Assembly: GCF_009600985.1 (NCBI RefSeq)
Contig: NZ_VDFP01000006.1
Location: 47,320-111,319, forward strand
Origin: Companilactobacillus halodurans
GTDB taxonomy: Bacteria; Bacillota; Bacilli; Lactobacillales; Lactobacillaceae
Length of the DNA stretch: 64,000 nt
Direction: 5' to 3'
The translations under genes and the position numbers were made by a program. Below, one piece after another: positions 1 through 7,636 of this stretch (positions within the stretch are counted from its first letter, which is position 1; every line of letters starts with the position of its first letter). Below the pieces are notes generated by a model, which was not told the DNA's origin, searched no databases, and saw only the letters and a list, made by a program, of their open reading frames with translations.

Positions 1-465
1 ACCTATCAAACCATTACAATAGCAGCGATTATTTTTATCATATTAATAATTAAAAAATATAACTATGCTGCCATTTTTCTAGTCTTAAATAAGGTCGTCG
101 TTGCTGGACTCAATAGTTTGATCAAACTGATCGTTCAAAGACCACGCCCTGAACATCATCATTTCGTCTATGCCGGAGGTTATAGTTTCCCCAGTGGACA
201 TTCTGCCAGTTCATTTGCTTTATACATTTCAGTACTGATAATTAGTTTATTTATCTTCAAAAAAATCAGCATCAAAATAATTATCAGTATGATTGCCATT
301 TTGTTGGTTATTTTGGTTGGTTACAGTCGAATCTTTTTAGGTGTCCACTATCCTAGCGATGTCCTCGGTGGCTACCTCTTAGCGGCTACAATCCTAACTT
401 TCAATACTCTATTATTTAGCATGAAGGATTTTTTTATTCTTCAACTCAAAGGCATTAAGAATTAA
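1..465 (+). CDS. PAP2-family membrane phosphatase, 5' end outside the window
   Basis: The frame is open from base 1, so the gene is partial and its start lies upstream. The visible C-terminal part carries the three signatures of the type 2 phosphatidic acid phosphatase superfamily in order: KLIVQRPRP, then PSGH (the acid-base histidine), then SRIFLGVHYPSD with the nucleophilic histidine. Hydrophobic helices lie between and after them. Family members dephosphorylate lipid phosphates such as undecaprenyl pyrophosphate or phosphatidyl phosphates at the membrane; the substrate here is not visible. Its 3' end overlaps the convergent transporter gene by 54 bp. Confidence 0.88.
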   Translation, partial: TYQTITIAAIIFIILIIKKYNYAAIFLVLNKVVVAGLNSLIKLIVQRPRPEHHHFVYAGGYSFPSGHSASSFALYISVLIISLFIFKKISIKIIISMIAILLVILVGYSRIFLGVHYPSDVLGGYLLAATILTFNTLLFSMKDFFILQLKGIKN

Positions 466-1887
466 TCCCACTACTAATAGTACAAGAGAAGCGACGTAAA
501 TATTGTGCAATCCTGAAAAAAGAATTTGTCGCATTTTGGGTAAAAGCTGATGTGGCAAGGAACTAGCCGTTTGTGGATCAATCAATTGATTCATCATATC
601 GACTGTAATATTTTTGTTTTCTGCAGCCCCTTTGGCTAAAGCTGTATTCAAAACGATTCCATAAACTGAAACCATCATCGATTGACCAATAGTCCGCAAC
701 AACGTATTAAAACTCGTTGCCACTCCAACATTTTCTGGGTCGACAACCGTTTGGGCTGTGACAGTAGTTGTGGTAATCGTTAAACCAAAACCTAGACCTG
801 CAATCCCTGCTAAACCGCAGAAGTACCAAAATGGCGTGCTGGCATTTGCTAACAATAACAAACCATTAGCAATGGCTAAGAAAAAGAGACTGATATAAAT
901 GACACGATTAGGTGCCATTTTTTTTATCAACGTACCAGCCCAGAATGAACCCAAAATCCAAACTATGGAACTAGGTGTGACAGCAAATCCTCCCATTGAA
1001 GGGCTTAATCCTAGTAGACCTTGCATCCAAGTTGGGATATAAGCTTCAAAACCAATCAAGAAACCACTAACCAAAAGTGCTAAAACATTTTGAATAACAA
1101 AAGTTTTATTTTTAAATAGCTCTAAAGGTAAAATTGGATCACTAACATGTTTTTCAACTTTGATAAACACAAAGATTGAAATAATCGAAACTAAAACTAA
1201 ACCTATTGGCAACATTGGATTAGTGCTACCAATGTATTGAAGTGCCAACATCAATGGCAAAAGAACCAAAATCAACAAAATTGTACCTGAATAGTCAATT
1301 TTTATTTTTTCATGTTCTCTCTTGTCTTCTTTAAAGAAGAACCAAATCAAAGCCATAGTCAATAGACCAACTGGCAAGTTAATCAAGAAAACCCAGTGCC
1401 AGCTTAATTGTTCAACAATAAAACCACCTAATAATGGCGCAATAATTGCAGCAATTCCCCACGCGGAACCATTGAAACCAAGGATTTTAGCTCTTTTTTC
1501 CAGTGGATAAATGTCAGCGATAATCGTAAAAGTCAAAGGCTGAATGGCACCAGAACCAATACCTTGAATCACCCGAGCTAAAATCAATGTCAACATCGAG
1601 TTCGACATCGCACAAAGAGTCGAACCAATAACAAAAATAACTAAACCTATCAAAAGAATCGGTTTTCGTCCAATAATATCTGATAATTTTCCATAAATAG
1701 GCGTAGCTACCGCCGTCATCAGCAAATAAATTGAAAAGACCCAGTTCATTAAACTGACGCCATGCAAACTTCCAATAATTGTTGGCATCGCCGTCGAGAC
1801 AATCGTCCCCTCAATTGCTGTCATAAATGTCGCAATAAATACCGCGATAGTGACAATTACAACATTCGATTGATTTTTTGGTGCCAT
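412..1887 (-). CDS. MFS multidrug exporter, DHA2 (14-TM) type
   Basis: A 491-residue, very hydrophobic protein of the length usual for 14-helix drug:H+ antiporters (EmrB/QacA group). Seen in the sequence: the motif-A-like loop GKLSDIIGRKP near residue 66, an early acidic residue in the first helix (FMTAIEGTIVSTAMP), and RVIQGIGSGAIQP, which fits the DHA2 motif around helices 4-5. It probably exports toxic amphiphilic compounds; the substrate is unknown. The start ATG has GGAGG nine bases upstream. It begins only about 17 nt beyond the metK terminator T-run, and I see no separate promoter in that gap. It overlaps the convergent PAP2 gene at its 3' end. Confidence 0.9.
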   Translation of the reverse strand: MAPKNQSNVVIVTIAVFIATFMTAIEGTIVSTAMPTIIGSLHGVSLMNWVFSIYLLMTAVATPIYGKLSDIIGRKPILLIGLVIFVIGSTLCAMSNSMLTLILARVIQGIGSGAIQPLTFTIIADIYPLEKRAKILGFNGSAWGIAAIIAPLLGGFIVEQLSWHWVFLINLPVGLLTMALIWFFFKEDKREHEKIKIDYSGTILLILVLLPLMLALQYIGSTNPMLPIGLVLVSIISIFVFIKVEKHVSDPILPLELFKNKTFVIQNVLALLVSGFLIGFEAYIPTWMQGLLGLSPSMGGFAVTPSSIVWILGSFWAGTLIKKMAPNRVIYISLFFLAIANGLLLLANASTPFWYFCGLAGIAGLGFGLTITTTTVTAQTVVDPENVGVATSFNTLLRTIGQSMMVSVYGIVLNTALAKGAAENKNITVDMMNQLIDPQTASSLPHQLLPKMRQILFSGLHNIYVASLVLLVVGLILNAFELKNKKILHAK

Positions 1888-1903
1888 TAAATAATTCCTC
1901 CCA

Positions 1904-1950
1904 TAAAAAAAAGAGACGCTTCCTAAAGTTTACCTTTAAGAACGCCTCTG
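1904..1950 (-). terminator. Intrinsic terminator of metK
   Basis: On the minus strand a long, slightly imperfect stem (AGAGGCG...TTAAAG pairing with CTTTA...GCGTCTCT, loop GTAAA) is followed by eight T residues. It lies directly after metK and directly before the exporter gene's ribosome-binding site. Confidence 0.85.
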
Positions 1951-1960
1951 TAATCACCGA

Positions 1961-3157
1961 TTAAATATGTAAGAAGTTCTTGATATCATCAACTTTATCA
2001 AGTTTTTCCCATGGTAAATCGATATCTGTACGTCCGAAGTGACCATATGCGGCCGTCTTCTTATAAATTGGTCTTTGTAAATCAAGCATTTCAATGATAC
2101 CTAGTGGACGAAGATCAAAGAACTCATTGATACATTTTTCAATTTGTTCTTCAGAAAAGTCACTAGTACCAAATGTATCAACGTGAATTGATACAGGTCT
2201 TGCCACACCAATAGCGTAAGCAATTTGAATTTCAACCTTTTCAGCAACACCGGCAGCTACAAGGTTTTTAGCGATGTATCTGGCAGCGTAACTAGCTGAA
2301 CGGTCAACTTTAGTAGCATCCTTACCTGAGAAGGCACCACCACCATGACGAGCAAAACCACCGTAAGTATCAACGATAACTTTACGTCCAGTTAGACCAG
2401 AATCCCCTTCTGGTCCACCGATAACAAAACGACCTGTTGGATTAATTAAAATCTTAGTCTTGTCATCCATCATGTTTGCTGGAACTACTTCATCAATAAC
2501 ATATTTCTTGATGTCTTTTTTAACTTGATTCAGACTAGCCTCAGCTTTATGTTGAGTACTCAAAACAATTGTATCAACACGAACTGGATGATCGTTTTCA
2601 TCGTATTCGATAGTTACTTGTGACTTAGCATCTGGCATCAAGTAATCAATTGTTCCGTTCTTTCTAACTTCAGCAGTCTTTCTCATTAACTTATGAGCCA
2701 GTGAAATTGGCAAAGGCATGAACTCTTTAGTTTCATTTGTTGCAAAACCAAAAACAAATCCTTGATCACCGGCACCAATTTGGTCCAATGGATCAATATC
2801 TTTGTTGTTGTCACGTCTTTCTAGCGCGTCATCAACACCTTGAGCAATATCAGGTGATTGTTCATCAAGTGCGACTAAAATGGCACAGCTATTTCCATCG
2901 AAACCAGGATTTGAACCATCATAGCCAATATCAGTGATAGTCTTACGAACTACACTTTGAATATCGACATATGCTGAAGTTGAAATCTCACCAACAACTA
3001 ATACAAGACCAGTTGTGACAGTTGTTTCGCAGGCAACACGTGCATCTTTATCCTTTGCTAAAATTGCATCGAGAATTGCATCACTAATTTGATCAGCAAC
3101 TTTATCTGGATGTCCCTCTGAAACTGACTCAGAAGTAAATAAATAATTTTTTGACAT
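1961..3157 (-). CDS. metK: S-adenosylmethionine synthetase
   Basis: A 398-residue full-length enzyme that makes S-adenosylmethionine from methionine and ATP in the cytosol. Seen: [16 protein letters not shown] at the N-terminus (ATP site), [12 protein letters not shown] near residue 127 (the classic MetK signature), and the glycine-rich GGGAFSGKD loop near residue 275. Length and motif order match the family, with nothing missing. The ATG follows an SMK-box riboswitch whose ribosome-binding sequence is AAGGTGG, so translation should fall when SAM is abundant. A strong terminator follows the gene, which makes it monocistronic or nearly so. Confidence 0.97.
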   Translation of the reverse strand: MSKNYLFTSESVSEGHPDKVADQISDAILDAILAKDKDARVACETTVTTGLVLVVGEISTSAYVDIQSVVRKTITDIGYDGSNPGFDGNSCAILVALDEQSPDIAQGVDDALERRDNNKDIDPLDQIGAGDQGFVFGFATNETKEFMPLPISLAHKLMRKTAEVRKNGTIDYLMPDAKSQVTIEYDENDHPVRVDTIVLSTQHKAEASLNQVKKDIKKYVIDEVVPANMMDDKTKILINPTGRFVIGGPEGDSGLTGRKVIVDTYGGFARHGGGAFSGKDATKVDRSASYAARYIAKNLVAAGVAEKVEIQIAYAIGVARPVSIHVDTFGTSDFSEEQIEKCINEFFDLRPLGIIEMLDLQRPIYKKTAAYGHFGRTDIDLPWEKLDKVDDIKNFLHI

Positions 3158-3159
3158 AA

Positions 3160-3235
3160 TTTCTTTCCACCTTTTCGGTTACAGGGCCTCTCCTTAAACA
3201 AAAAAAGGATCCCATCAGGAACCTTTTAATAGGTT
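3160..3235 (-). promoter_or_regulatory. SMK box (SAM-III) riboswitch controlling metK translation
   Basis: Read on the minus strand, the metK leader has the landmarks of the Lactobacillales SMK box in order: AAGGTTCC (anti-Shine-Dalgarno side), GGGATCC, an AAGGAGAGGCC segment, then CCTGTAACCGAAAAGGTGG, which runs into the ribosome-binding site and ATG. The TGTAACCGAAA block is the most conserved part of the published Enterococcus metK element. In that family SAM binding pairs the ribosome-binding site with the upstream TTCC stretch and blocks translation. A translational switch fits the absence of a terminator between aptamer and ATG. The identification is from remembered consensus, not from a covariance search. 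Confidence 0.88.
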
Positions 3236-3272
3236 AACACAAAACTAGACCATTTTCATGAAAAATCATGGT

Positions 3273-3301
3273 TTGACGTTAAACTTTTTCTACATTAATA
3301 T
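3273..3301 (+). promoter_or_regulatory. Sigma-A type promoter of the membrane protein gene at 3327
   Basis: TTGACG, then a 17-bp spacer, then TAATAT lies about 25 bases upstream of the plus-strand start codon. It sits opposite the metK leader region. Confidence 0.5.
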
Positions 3302-3326
3302 TATTTTATACATCAAAGGAGTCACT

Positions 3327-4001
3327 ATGGATAAGTTAAAATCTAAAAAATTATTATTAGCTTTGATTGAATTTATCAGTTACCATATCTTTCCGTTCCT
3401 TTTTATTTTCGTACATGGTCTCAACAATTATTCAATTCATGGTTTCTTAATCATCATGGTCGCAATGGTTGCCTTATATAAAGAATTCATTTTGACCTTG
3501 AATCCTAATAAATATTTTCACCTTCTATACAGTGCTATCTATTTATTATTAGCTATTTTATCAATTCATTCCTTAAACAACTTTGTTATGATTTTGATTT
3601 TTGCTCAATTAGTTTTCTTATACCTAATTCGCTACTTACCAAAGAATAGCGAAAATATTGCCTCTCTGATAGCTGATTTTATTGTCCCAAGCTTTATGTC
3701 AATTGCTTTAGCCTTCACTTATATGCACTTTATCTCAATAACTTTTATTGTTCCTTTATTGTTAGTAAATCTAGCAACAGTCTTAATTAATTATTTTGAA
3801 GGCGCAAAAACTGATTATATTGAATTGATCAGTATCTCTGGATTAAGTTTCATCCTATTTCTACTAGGTTATATCAGTCTTTGGACTGCTGTGGTTATCA
3901 TAATTTTTGTCATGATTATGTCATTACTGAAAAAATACAAGAATTTTTCACAACCGAACCTTTTCTATCGCATCGTTGGAAATTTAATTTTAATTATTTA
4001 A
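3327..4001 (+). CDS. Polytopic membrane protein of unknown function
   Basis: Not recognised. About 224 residues, strongly hydrophobic, with roughly seven predicted membrane helices joined by short loops, and no soluble domain or catalytic motif. The start chosen is ATG at 3327, because AAAGGAG lies eight bases upstream; an upstream ATG at 3258 has no ribosome-binding site and adds an unlikely leader. It stands alone between metK (divergent) and a tRNA pair, with its own promoter and terminator. Confidence 0.75.
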   Translation: MDKLKSKKLLLALIEFISYHIFPFLFIFVHGLNNYSIHGFLIIMVAMVALYKEFILTLNPNKYFHLLYSAIYLLLAILSIHSLNNFVMILIFAQLVFLYLIRYLPKNSENIASLIADFIVPSFMSIALAFTYMHFISITFIVPLLLVNLATVLINYFEGAKTDYIELISISGLSFILFLLGYISLWTAVVIIIFVMIMSLLKKYKNFSQPNLFYRIVGNLILII

Positions 4002-4009
4002 CCTTTAGA

Positions 4010-4037
4010 GTCCAAATACCGCATTTGGGCTTTTTTA
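4010..4037 (+). terminator. Intrinsic terminator after the membrane protein gene
   Basis: GTCCAAAT-ACCGC-ATTTGGGC stem-loop followed by TTTTTTAT, starting nine bases after the stop codon. Confidence 0.85.
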
Positions 4038-4049
4038 TTTCAAAATTTA

Positions 4050-4082
4050 AACAAAAAAACATCTAACCGAAGTTAGATGTTT
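4050..4082 (-). terminator. Terminator of the tRNA-Glu/tRNA-Val transcript
   Basis: The stem AACATCTAAC / GTTAGATGTT with a four-base loop is followed on the minus strand by a T-run (the plus-strand AAAAAA at about 4054). It is placed just past tRNA-Val. Confidence 0.8.
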
Positions 4083-4093
4083 TAAACTTTTGA

Positions 4094-4166
4094 TGGAGGA
4101 TACAGGGATCGAACCTGTGACCTCCTGCTTGTAAGGCAGATGCTCTCCCAGCTGAGCTAATCCTCC
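4094..4166 (-). tRNA. tRNA-Val (anticodon UAC)
   Basis: 73-nt cloverleaf on the minus strand. Acceptor GGAGGAT pairs with ATCCTCC, the D-arm is AGCTCAGCTGGGAGAGC, the anticodon loop CTTACAA gives UAC, and the T-arm is ACAGG-TTCGATC-CCTGT. CCA is not encoded. It is co-transcribed after tRNA-Glu. Confidence 0.96.
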
Positions 4167-4171
4167 AAAAG

Positions 4172-4243
4172 TGACCCGTACGAGATTTGAACTCATGTTA
4201 CCGCCGTGAAAGGGCGGTGTCTTAACCACTTGACCAACGGGTC
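4172..4243 (-). tRNA. tRNA-Glu (anticodon UUC)
   Basis: 72-nt cloverleaf on the minus strand. Acceptor GACCCGT pairs with ACGGGTC, anticodon stem CCGCC/GGCGG, loop CTTTCAC giving UUC, and a canonical T-loop. No encoded CCA. It is first in a two-tRNA transcript with tRNA-Val. Confidence 0.96.
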
Positions 4244-4284
4244 ATAATATTTATTTGTTTGTCGCTCTCTCAAGCACAAGAAAT

Positions 4285-4313
4285 ATAATACAATAATAAT
4301 TAAGGTCTAGCAA
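4285..4313 (-). promoter_or_regulatory. Promoter of the tRNA-Glu/tRNA-Val unit
   Basis: On the minus strand TTGCTA, 17 bp, TATTAT, ending about 40 bases before the tRNA-Glu 5' end. Confidence 0.65.
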
Positions 4314-4365
4314 GCTTTTTTTAAACTTTTTGAAACTTTTTTGAAAATTAGGAGGATAATGGATT

Positions 4366-4989
4366 TTGAACGTGCAAAATTACTTTGAAACATCTAAAAC
4401 TATGGACTTGGCCCAAGACATGTTGGGACACAGTTTTACATATGATTCTAACCAAGGCCATTTCAAAGGTCTGATTGTCGAAACAGAGGCTTACTTAGGA
4501 CCTATCGATATGGCTGCTCACAGTTACAATAGTCGCCATACCAAAGCAAACGATCCCCTTTACCAAGCTGGCGGTACTATTTACATTTATTCAATCCACA
4601 GTTGGTTAGATATGGATATCAGTATTCAAAAAGCTGGTACTCCAAATGGAATTTTAATTCGCGCACTACAGCCACTGGCAGGAATTGATTTGATGGAAGA
4701 AAACCGTGGCAAAACTGGTTTTGATGCAACTAATGGACCTGCTAAGTGGATGGCCGCCTTTGGTATCACAGACAAAACTTTATCAGGAACCGTTTTAAAT
4801 GAAAACAATTTTGTTTTTTCAGACAAAAAAATTCAGACTCCAAAAGAAATATTAGCCACGCCAAGGATCGGCGTGAAAAATAAGGAGCCATGGACTTCAA
4901 AAAATATGCGCTTTATTGTAAAAGGAAATCCTTATGTTTCTAAATTGCCCAAGCGTGATATGAATTTAGATACTTACGGTTGGTTATAA
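4366..4989 (+). CDS. DNA-3-methyladenine glycosylase (AAG/MPG family)
   Basis: 207 residues, the usual size for bacterial Mpg-type glycosylases, which remove alkylated purines (3-methyladenine, hypoxanthine) as the first step of base excision repair. Seen: GLIVETEAYLG with the catalytic glutamate, followed by MAAHSYNSRHTKAND, then TIYIYSIHSW and a C-terminal ATPRIGV stretch, all in family order. The start is TTG at 4366, ten bases after GGAGG; the in-between ATG at 4359 is in another frame and stops after nine codons. The last six bases overlap the convergent metal ATPase gene. Confidence 0.92.
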   Translation: MNVQNYFETSKTMDLAQDMLGHSFTYDSNQGHFKGLIVETEAYLGPIDMAAHSYNSRHTKANDPLYQAGGTIYIYSIHSWLDMDISIQKAGTPNGILIRALQPLAGIDLMEENRGKTGFDATNGPAKWMAAFGITDKTLSGTVLNENNFVFSDKKIQTPKEILATPRIGVKNKEPWTSKNMRFIVKGNPYVSKLPKRDMNLDTYGWL

Positions 4990-6783
4990 TTTGTCGCTAC
5001 GAGCACGTAAGGCATAAAGAATGGCCACTGTATCGACTACTTCCTGGCATAAAGCTCCAATGATAGTTGGAATCAGTCCAAAAGCTGCAATTACCATTAA
5101 GGCAATACAGATAAATATACCTAACAAAACCGCTTCTTTAGCAATCCTCATTGTGTCGTGAGATATTTTTACCACGGTACTAACTTTACTGAGGTCGTCT
5201 TGTAAAATAACTGCATCAGCAGATTCACTAGCAGCATTGGCACCTTTATATCCCATTGCAATGCCGACATCAGCTAAAGCTAATGCTGGAGCATCATTTA
5301 CTCCATCGCCGACCATTACAGTTGGATGGTAATCCTTATCTAGATTATCGATAATTCTTACTTTGTCAGCCGGTAAACTAGAAGGATAAGCTTTTGTTAT
5401 TCCTACACTTGAAGCAACCATTTCGGTTGCTTCTTTTTTATCTCCAGAAATCATTAAAATATTCTGGATACCAAAATCTTTTAATTTTTGAATGGTCATT
5501 TTCGATTCTGGCCGAATTTGATCCAAAAGACTAAAACTGCCAGCATATTGATTATCAATTGATATATAAACACCAGAGCCTTTTACTTCTTCAACTTTTT
5601 GATCAGTTACAAAACTACCTTGACCAACTTTAACCTGGTGACCTTGAATTTTACCAACAATACCTTTAGCAGTGATTTCTTTCAAATCTTCAGCGTTATA
5701 TAACGATAGATTATGTTCCTTAGCAAAATTGACAATGGCCTCAGCCATTACATGGCTTGAATTTTGTTCAAGTGAAGCCGCATAACTTAAAACAGTTTTC
5801 TCATCAAAGCCATTTGTTACCTGGAAATCATCAACAACTAATTTTCCCATGGTAATGGTTCCTGTCTTATCGAACGCTACCGTTTTAGCAGCATTTAGTT
5901 TTTCCAAAGCCGTTCCCGATTTAACTATAATGCCGTTACGGCTGGTACGACTCATACCCGAAACAAAGGCAATTGGAGCCGCTAAGATCAAAGGACATGG
6001 TGAAGCAACAACTAGAACCTGAGCAATTCTTACCGGATCTTTTGAAATATACCAAGCTAATCCAGCAATAATATAAGCAATCAAAGTGAAAGGAACCGCA
6101 TAACGGTCAGCTAGTCTGACAAAATGTGCTGGATGAGTCTCTGATTCCTTAACTAATTTAACAATTGCTTGATATTCTGAATCAGCTGCAATTTTTTCTG
6201 CTTTTATCTTAAAAGGATTTTCGCCATTAATTGAACCAGACATAACAGAGGTTCCAGTCGTGACATTAACCGGAACTGATTCACCAGTCAAAGAAGATTC
6301 ATCGACTTCGGAATTCCCTTCAATGACTATTCCATCAACTGGCACTTGTTCTTTTGGACGAACCAGTAACTCGTCCCCCACTTTAACATCATCAATCTCA
6401 ACATCGACTAAATCATTTTTAGAAACTAAATGAGCTTGTGAAGGAGTATTATCCAGCAATGATTTTAATTCACTTTTAGCCTTATTAGCAGCGTACTCCT
6501 CTAAAGTATCTCCACCAGTCAGCATTAGTAACACGATCCAACCAGCCCAATATTGCCCTAAAACAATTGTGGCAACAATAGCTGTAATTGCCAAAAGGTC
6601 AATTCCAAAATTACCAGATTTAAGAACTTTTATCATATCGATAAACATAATCAATGCTAATAAAAGTCCTAAAATACTAATTATCAATTGTGCATAATAT
6701 GGTAAATGGAAAATGAATTCTAAAACTGCGGCAATGAAACCAATGGTCAAAGTACCATATAATTTGATTTTGTCAGAGTTCAT
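4984..6783 (-). CDS. P1B-type heavy-metal ATPase with SPC motif
   Basis: 599 residues. It has a membrane-embedded N-terminus with no cytosolic metal-binding domain, an actuator TGES near residue 168, a metal-site helix carrying SPCPLILAAP near residue 262, the phosphorylation motif DKTGT near residue 306, GDGVNDAPALA near residue 500, and two C-terminal helices. SPC in place of CPC is typical of the P1B-4 subgroup, which exports Co2+, Fe2+ or related divalent ions; the M6 HEGG(T) signature of that group is not clear here. The likely role is metal efflux, with the ion undetermined. No metal-responsive regulator gene lies next to it. Confidence 0.9.
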   Translation of the reverse strand: MNSDKIKLYGTLTIGFIAAVLEFIFHLPYYAQLIISILGLLLALIMFIDMIKVLKSGNFGIDLLAITAIVATIVLGQYWAGWIVLLMLTGGDTLEEYAANKAKSELKSLLDNTPSQAHLVSKNDLVDVEIDDVKVGDELLVRPKEQVPVDGIVIEGNSEVDESSLTGESVPVNVTTGTSVMSGSINGENPFKIKAEKIAADSEYQAIVKLVKESETHPAHFVRLADRYAVPFTLIAYIIAGLAWYISKDPVRIAQVLVVASPCPLILAAPIAFVSGMSRTSRNGIIVKSGTALEKLNAAKTVAFDKTGTITMGKLVVDDFQVTNGFDEKTVLSYAASLEQNSSHVMAEAIVNFAKEHNLSLYNAEDLKEITAKGIVGKIQGHQVKVGQGSFVTDQKVEEVKGSGVYISIDNQYAGSFSLLDQIRPESKMTIQKLKDFGIQNILMISGDKKEATEMVASSVGITKAYPSSLPADKVRIIDNLDKDYHPTVMVGDGVNDAPALALADVGIAMGYKGANAASESADAVILQDDLSKVSTVVKISHDTMRIAKEAVLLGIFICIALMVIAAFGLIPTIIGALCQEVVDTVAILYALRARSDKL

Positions 6784-6982
6784 AAAATCACAATCCTCTC
6801 TAATTCTTCTTTCTCAATCAAAGTATAACCGGTCTCTCACAAAAGATAAAGTATTAAGCTGGAATAATTCTCATTTAGGTTTCATTTTTATATTATTTTC
6901 AAATTAGTCTACATCAGTGGTTTTGTTAGCAAGGTCAATAAATAGATTGAGTACCAATTAGCAGAATTATCAAAAAATAGTT

Positions 6983-7018
6983 TAAAAAATAGTCATATCA
7001 TGAATTTGATATGACTAT
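6983..7018 (-). terminator. Intrinsic terminator of nrdDG
   Basis: Minus-strand stem ATAGTCATATCA / TGATATGACTAT with loop AATTCA, followed by TTTTTTAAAC. It lies about 36 bases beyond the nrdG stop. The 270-bp gap 6784-7054 otherwise holds the leader of the metal ATPase gene, in which I see no clear operator. Confidence 0.8.
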
Positions 7019-7054
7019 CCCTAGTATGATTTAATTTATCAATCGATAAAACGA

Positions 7055-7636
7055 TTATCTAACCAATTTATCCCAGATAACAACTTTATTTTGTTTTAAA
7101 GATTTTTGAACATCAATGATTCTTTGATTAGAAGAACCACGAAATTGCAGAGTTAAATCTTTCTTACGCAACAAAAAACGACCATCAACTAGAATGTCTA
7201 ATAATGATAATAATTCCAATTTATCATTTGATTCTTTCATCATCTCGTCCCATGAATAACCAGTCCATGACCAAATATCTTTGCTATGACCAAATTCTTT
7301 CCGGATTCGTTTACATAACGATAAACAAACTTCCGTATTCAAAAATGGTTCTCCACCTAAAAGAGTTAACCCCTGAACATAATCATGATCTAGGTCCGTT
7401 ATAATCTTATCTTCAAGCTCTTTTGTATAGGGCTTGCCGTAACGGAAATCTTGAGCCGCAACGTTATAACACCCTGGGCATCTAAAAAGACAGCCCGATA
7501 CATATAGACTGCATCGAACCCCTTCCCCATCAACAAAATTAAAAGGCTTGTAATCAGCAATCCTCTTAAGACTGTGGTCCTTGCTTAACCATTCTTTGGG
7601 AGTCGGATTGTTTGGCTCTCTCATATTTTGCCGCAT
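7055..7636 (-). CDS. nrdG: Anaerobic ribonucleotide reductase activating protein
   Basis: 193-residue radical-SAM enzyme that installs the glycyl radical on NrdD under anaerobic conditions. The cluster ligands are C49, C53 and C56 (CLFRCPGC); the first 48 residues carry the family stretch NFVDGEGVRCSLYVSGC, and TLLGGEPF near residue 97 is the SAM-binding glycine motif. Start ATG with GGAG ten bases upstream. The first 71 bases overlap the 3' end of nrdD, so the two are translationally coupled. An alternative ATG four codons downstream has a poorer spacing. Confidence 0.96.
   Translation of the reverse strand: MRQNMREPNNPTPKEWLSKDHSLKRIADYKPFNFVDGEGVRCSLYVSGCLFRCPGCYNVAAQDFRYGKPYTKELEDKIITDLDHDYVQGLTLLGGEPFLNTEVCLSLCKRIRKEFGHSKDIWSWTGYSWDEMMKESNDKLELLSLLDILVDGRFLLRKKDLTLQFRGSSNQRIIDVQKSLKQNKVVIWDKLVR

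Noticed and set aside
3258..3326. Upstream start for the membrane protein gene
   Set aside because: No ribosome-binding site at 3258, and the proposed promoter lies downstream of it; ATG 3327 has AAAGGAG.
4047..4229. 60-codon minus-strand frame over the tRNA pair
   Set aside because: It is the translation of tRNA-Val and tRNA-Glu (text like GLAQLGEHLPYKQEVTGSIPVSS is a known tRNA artefact).
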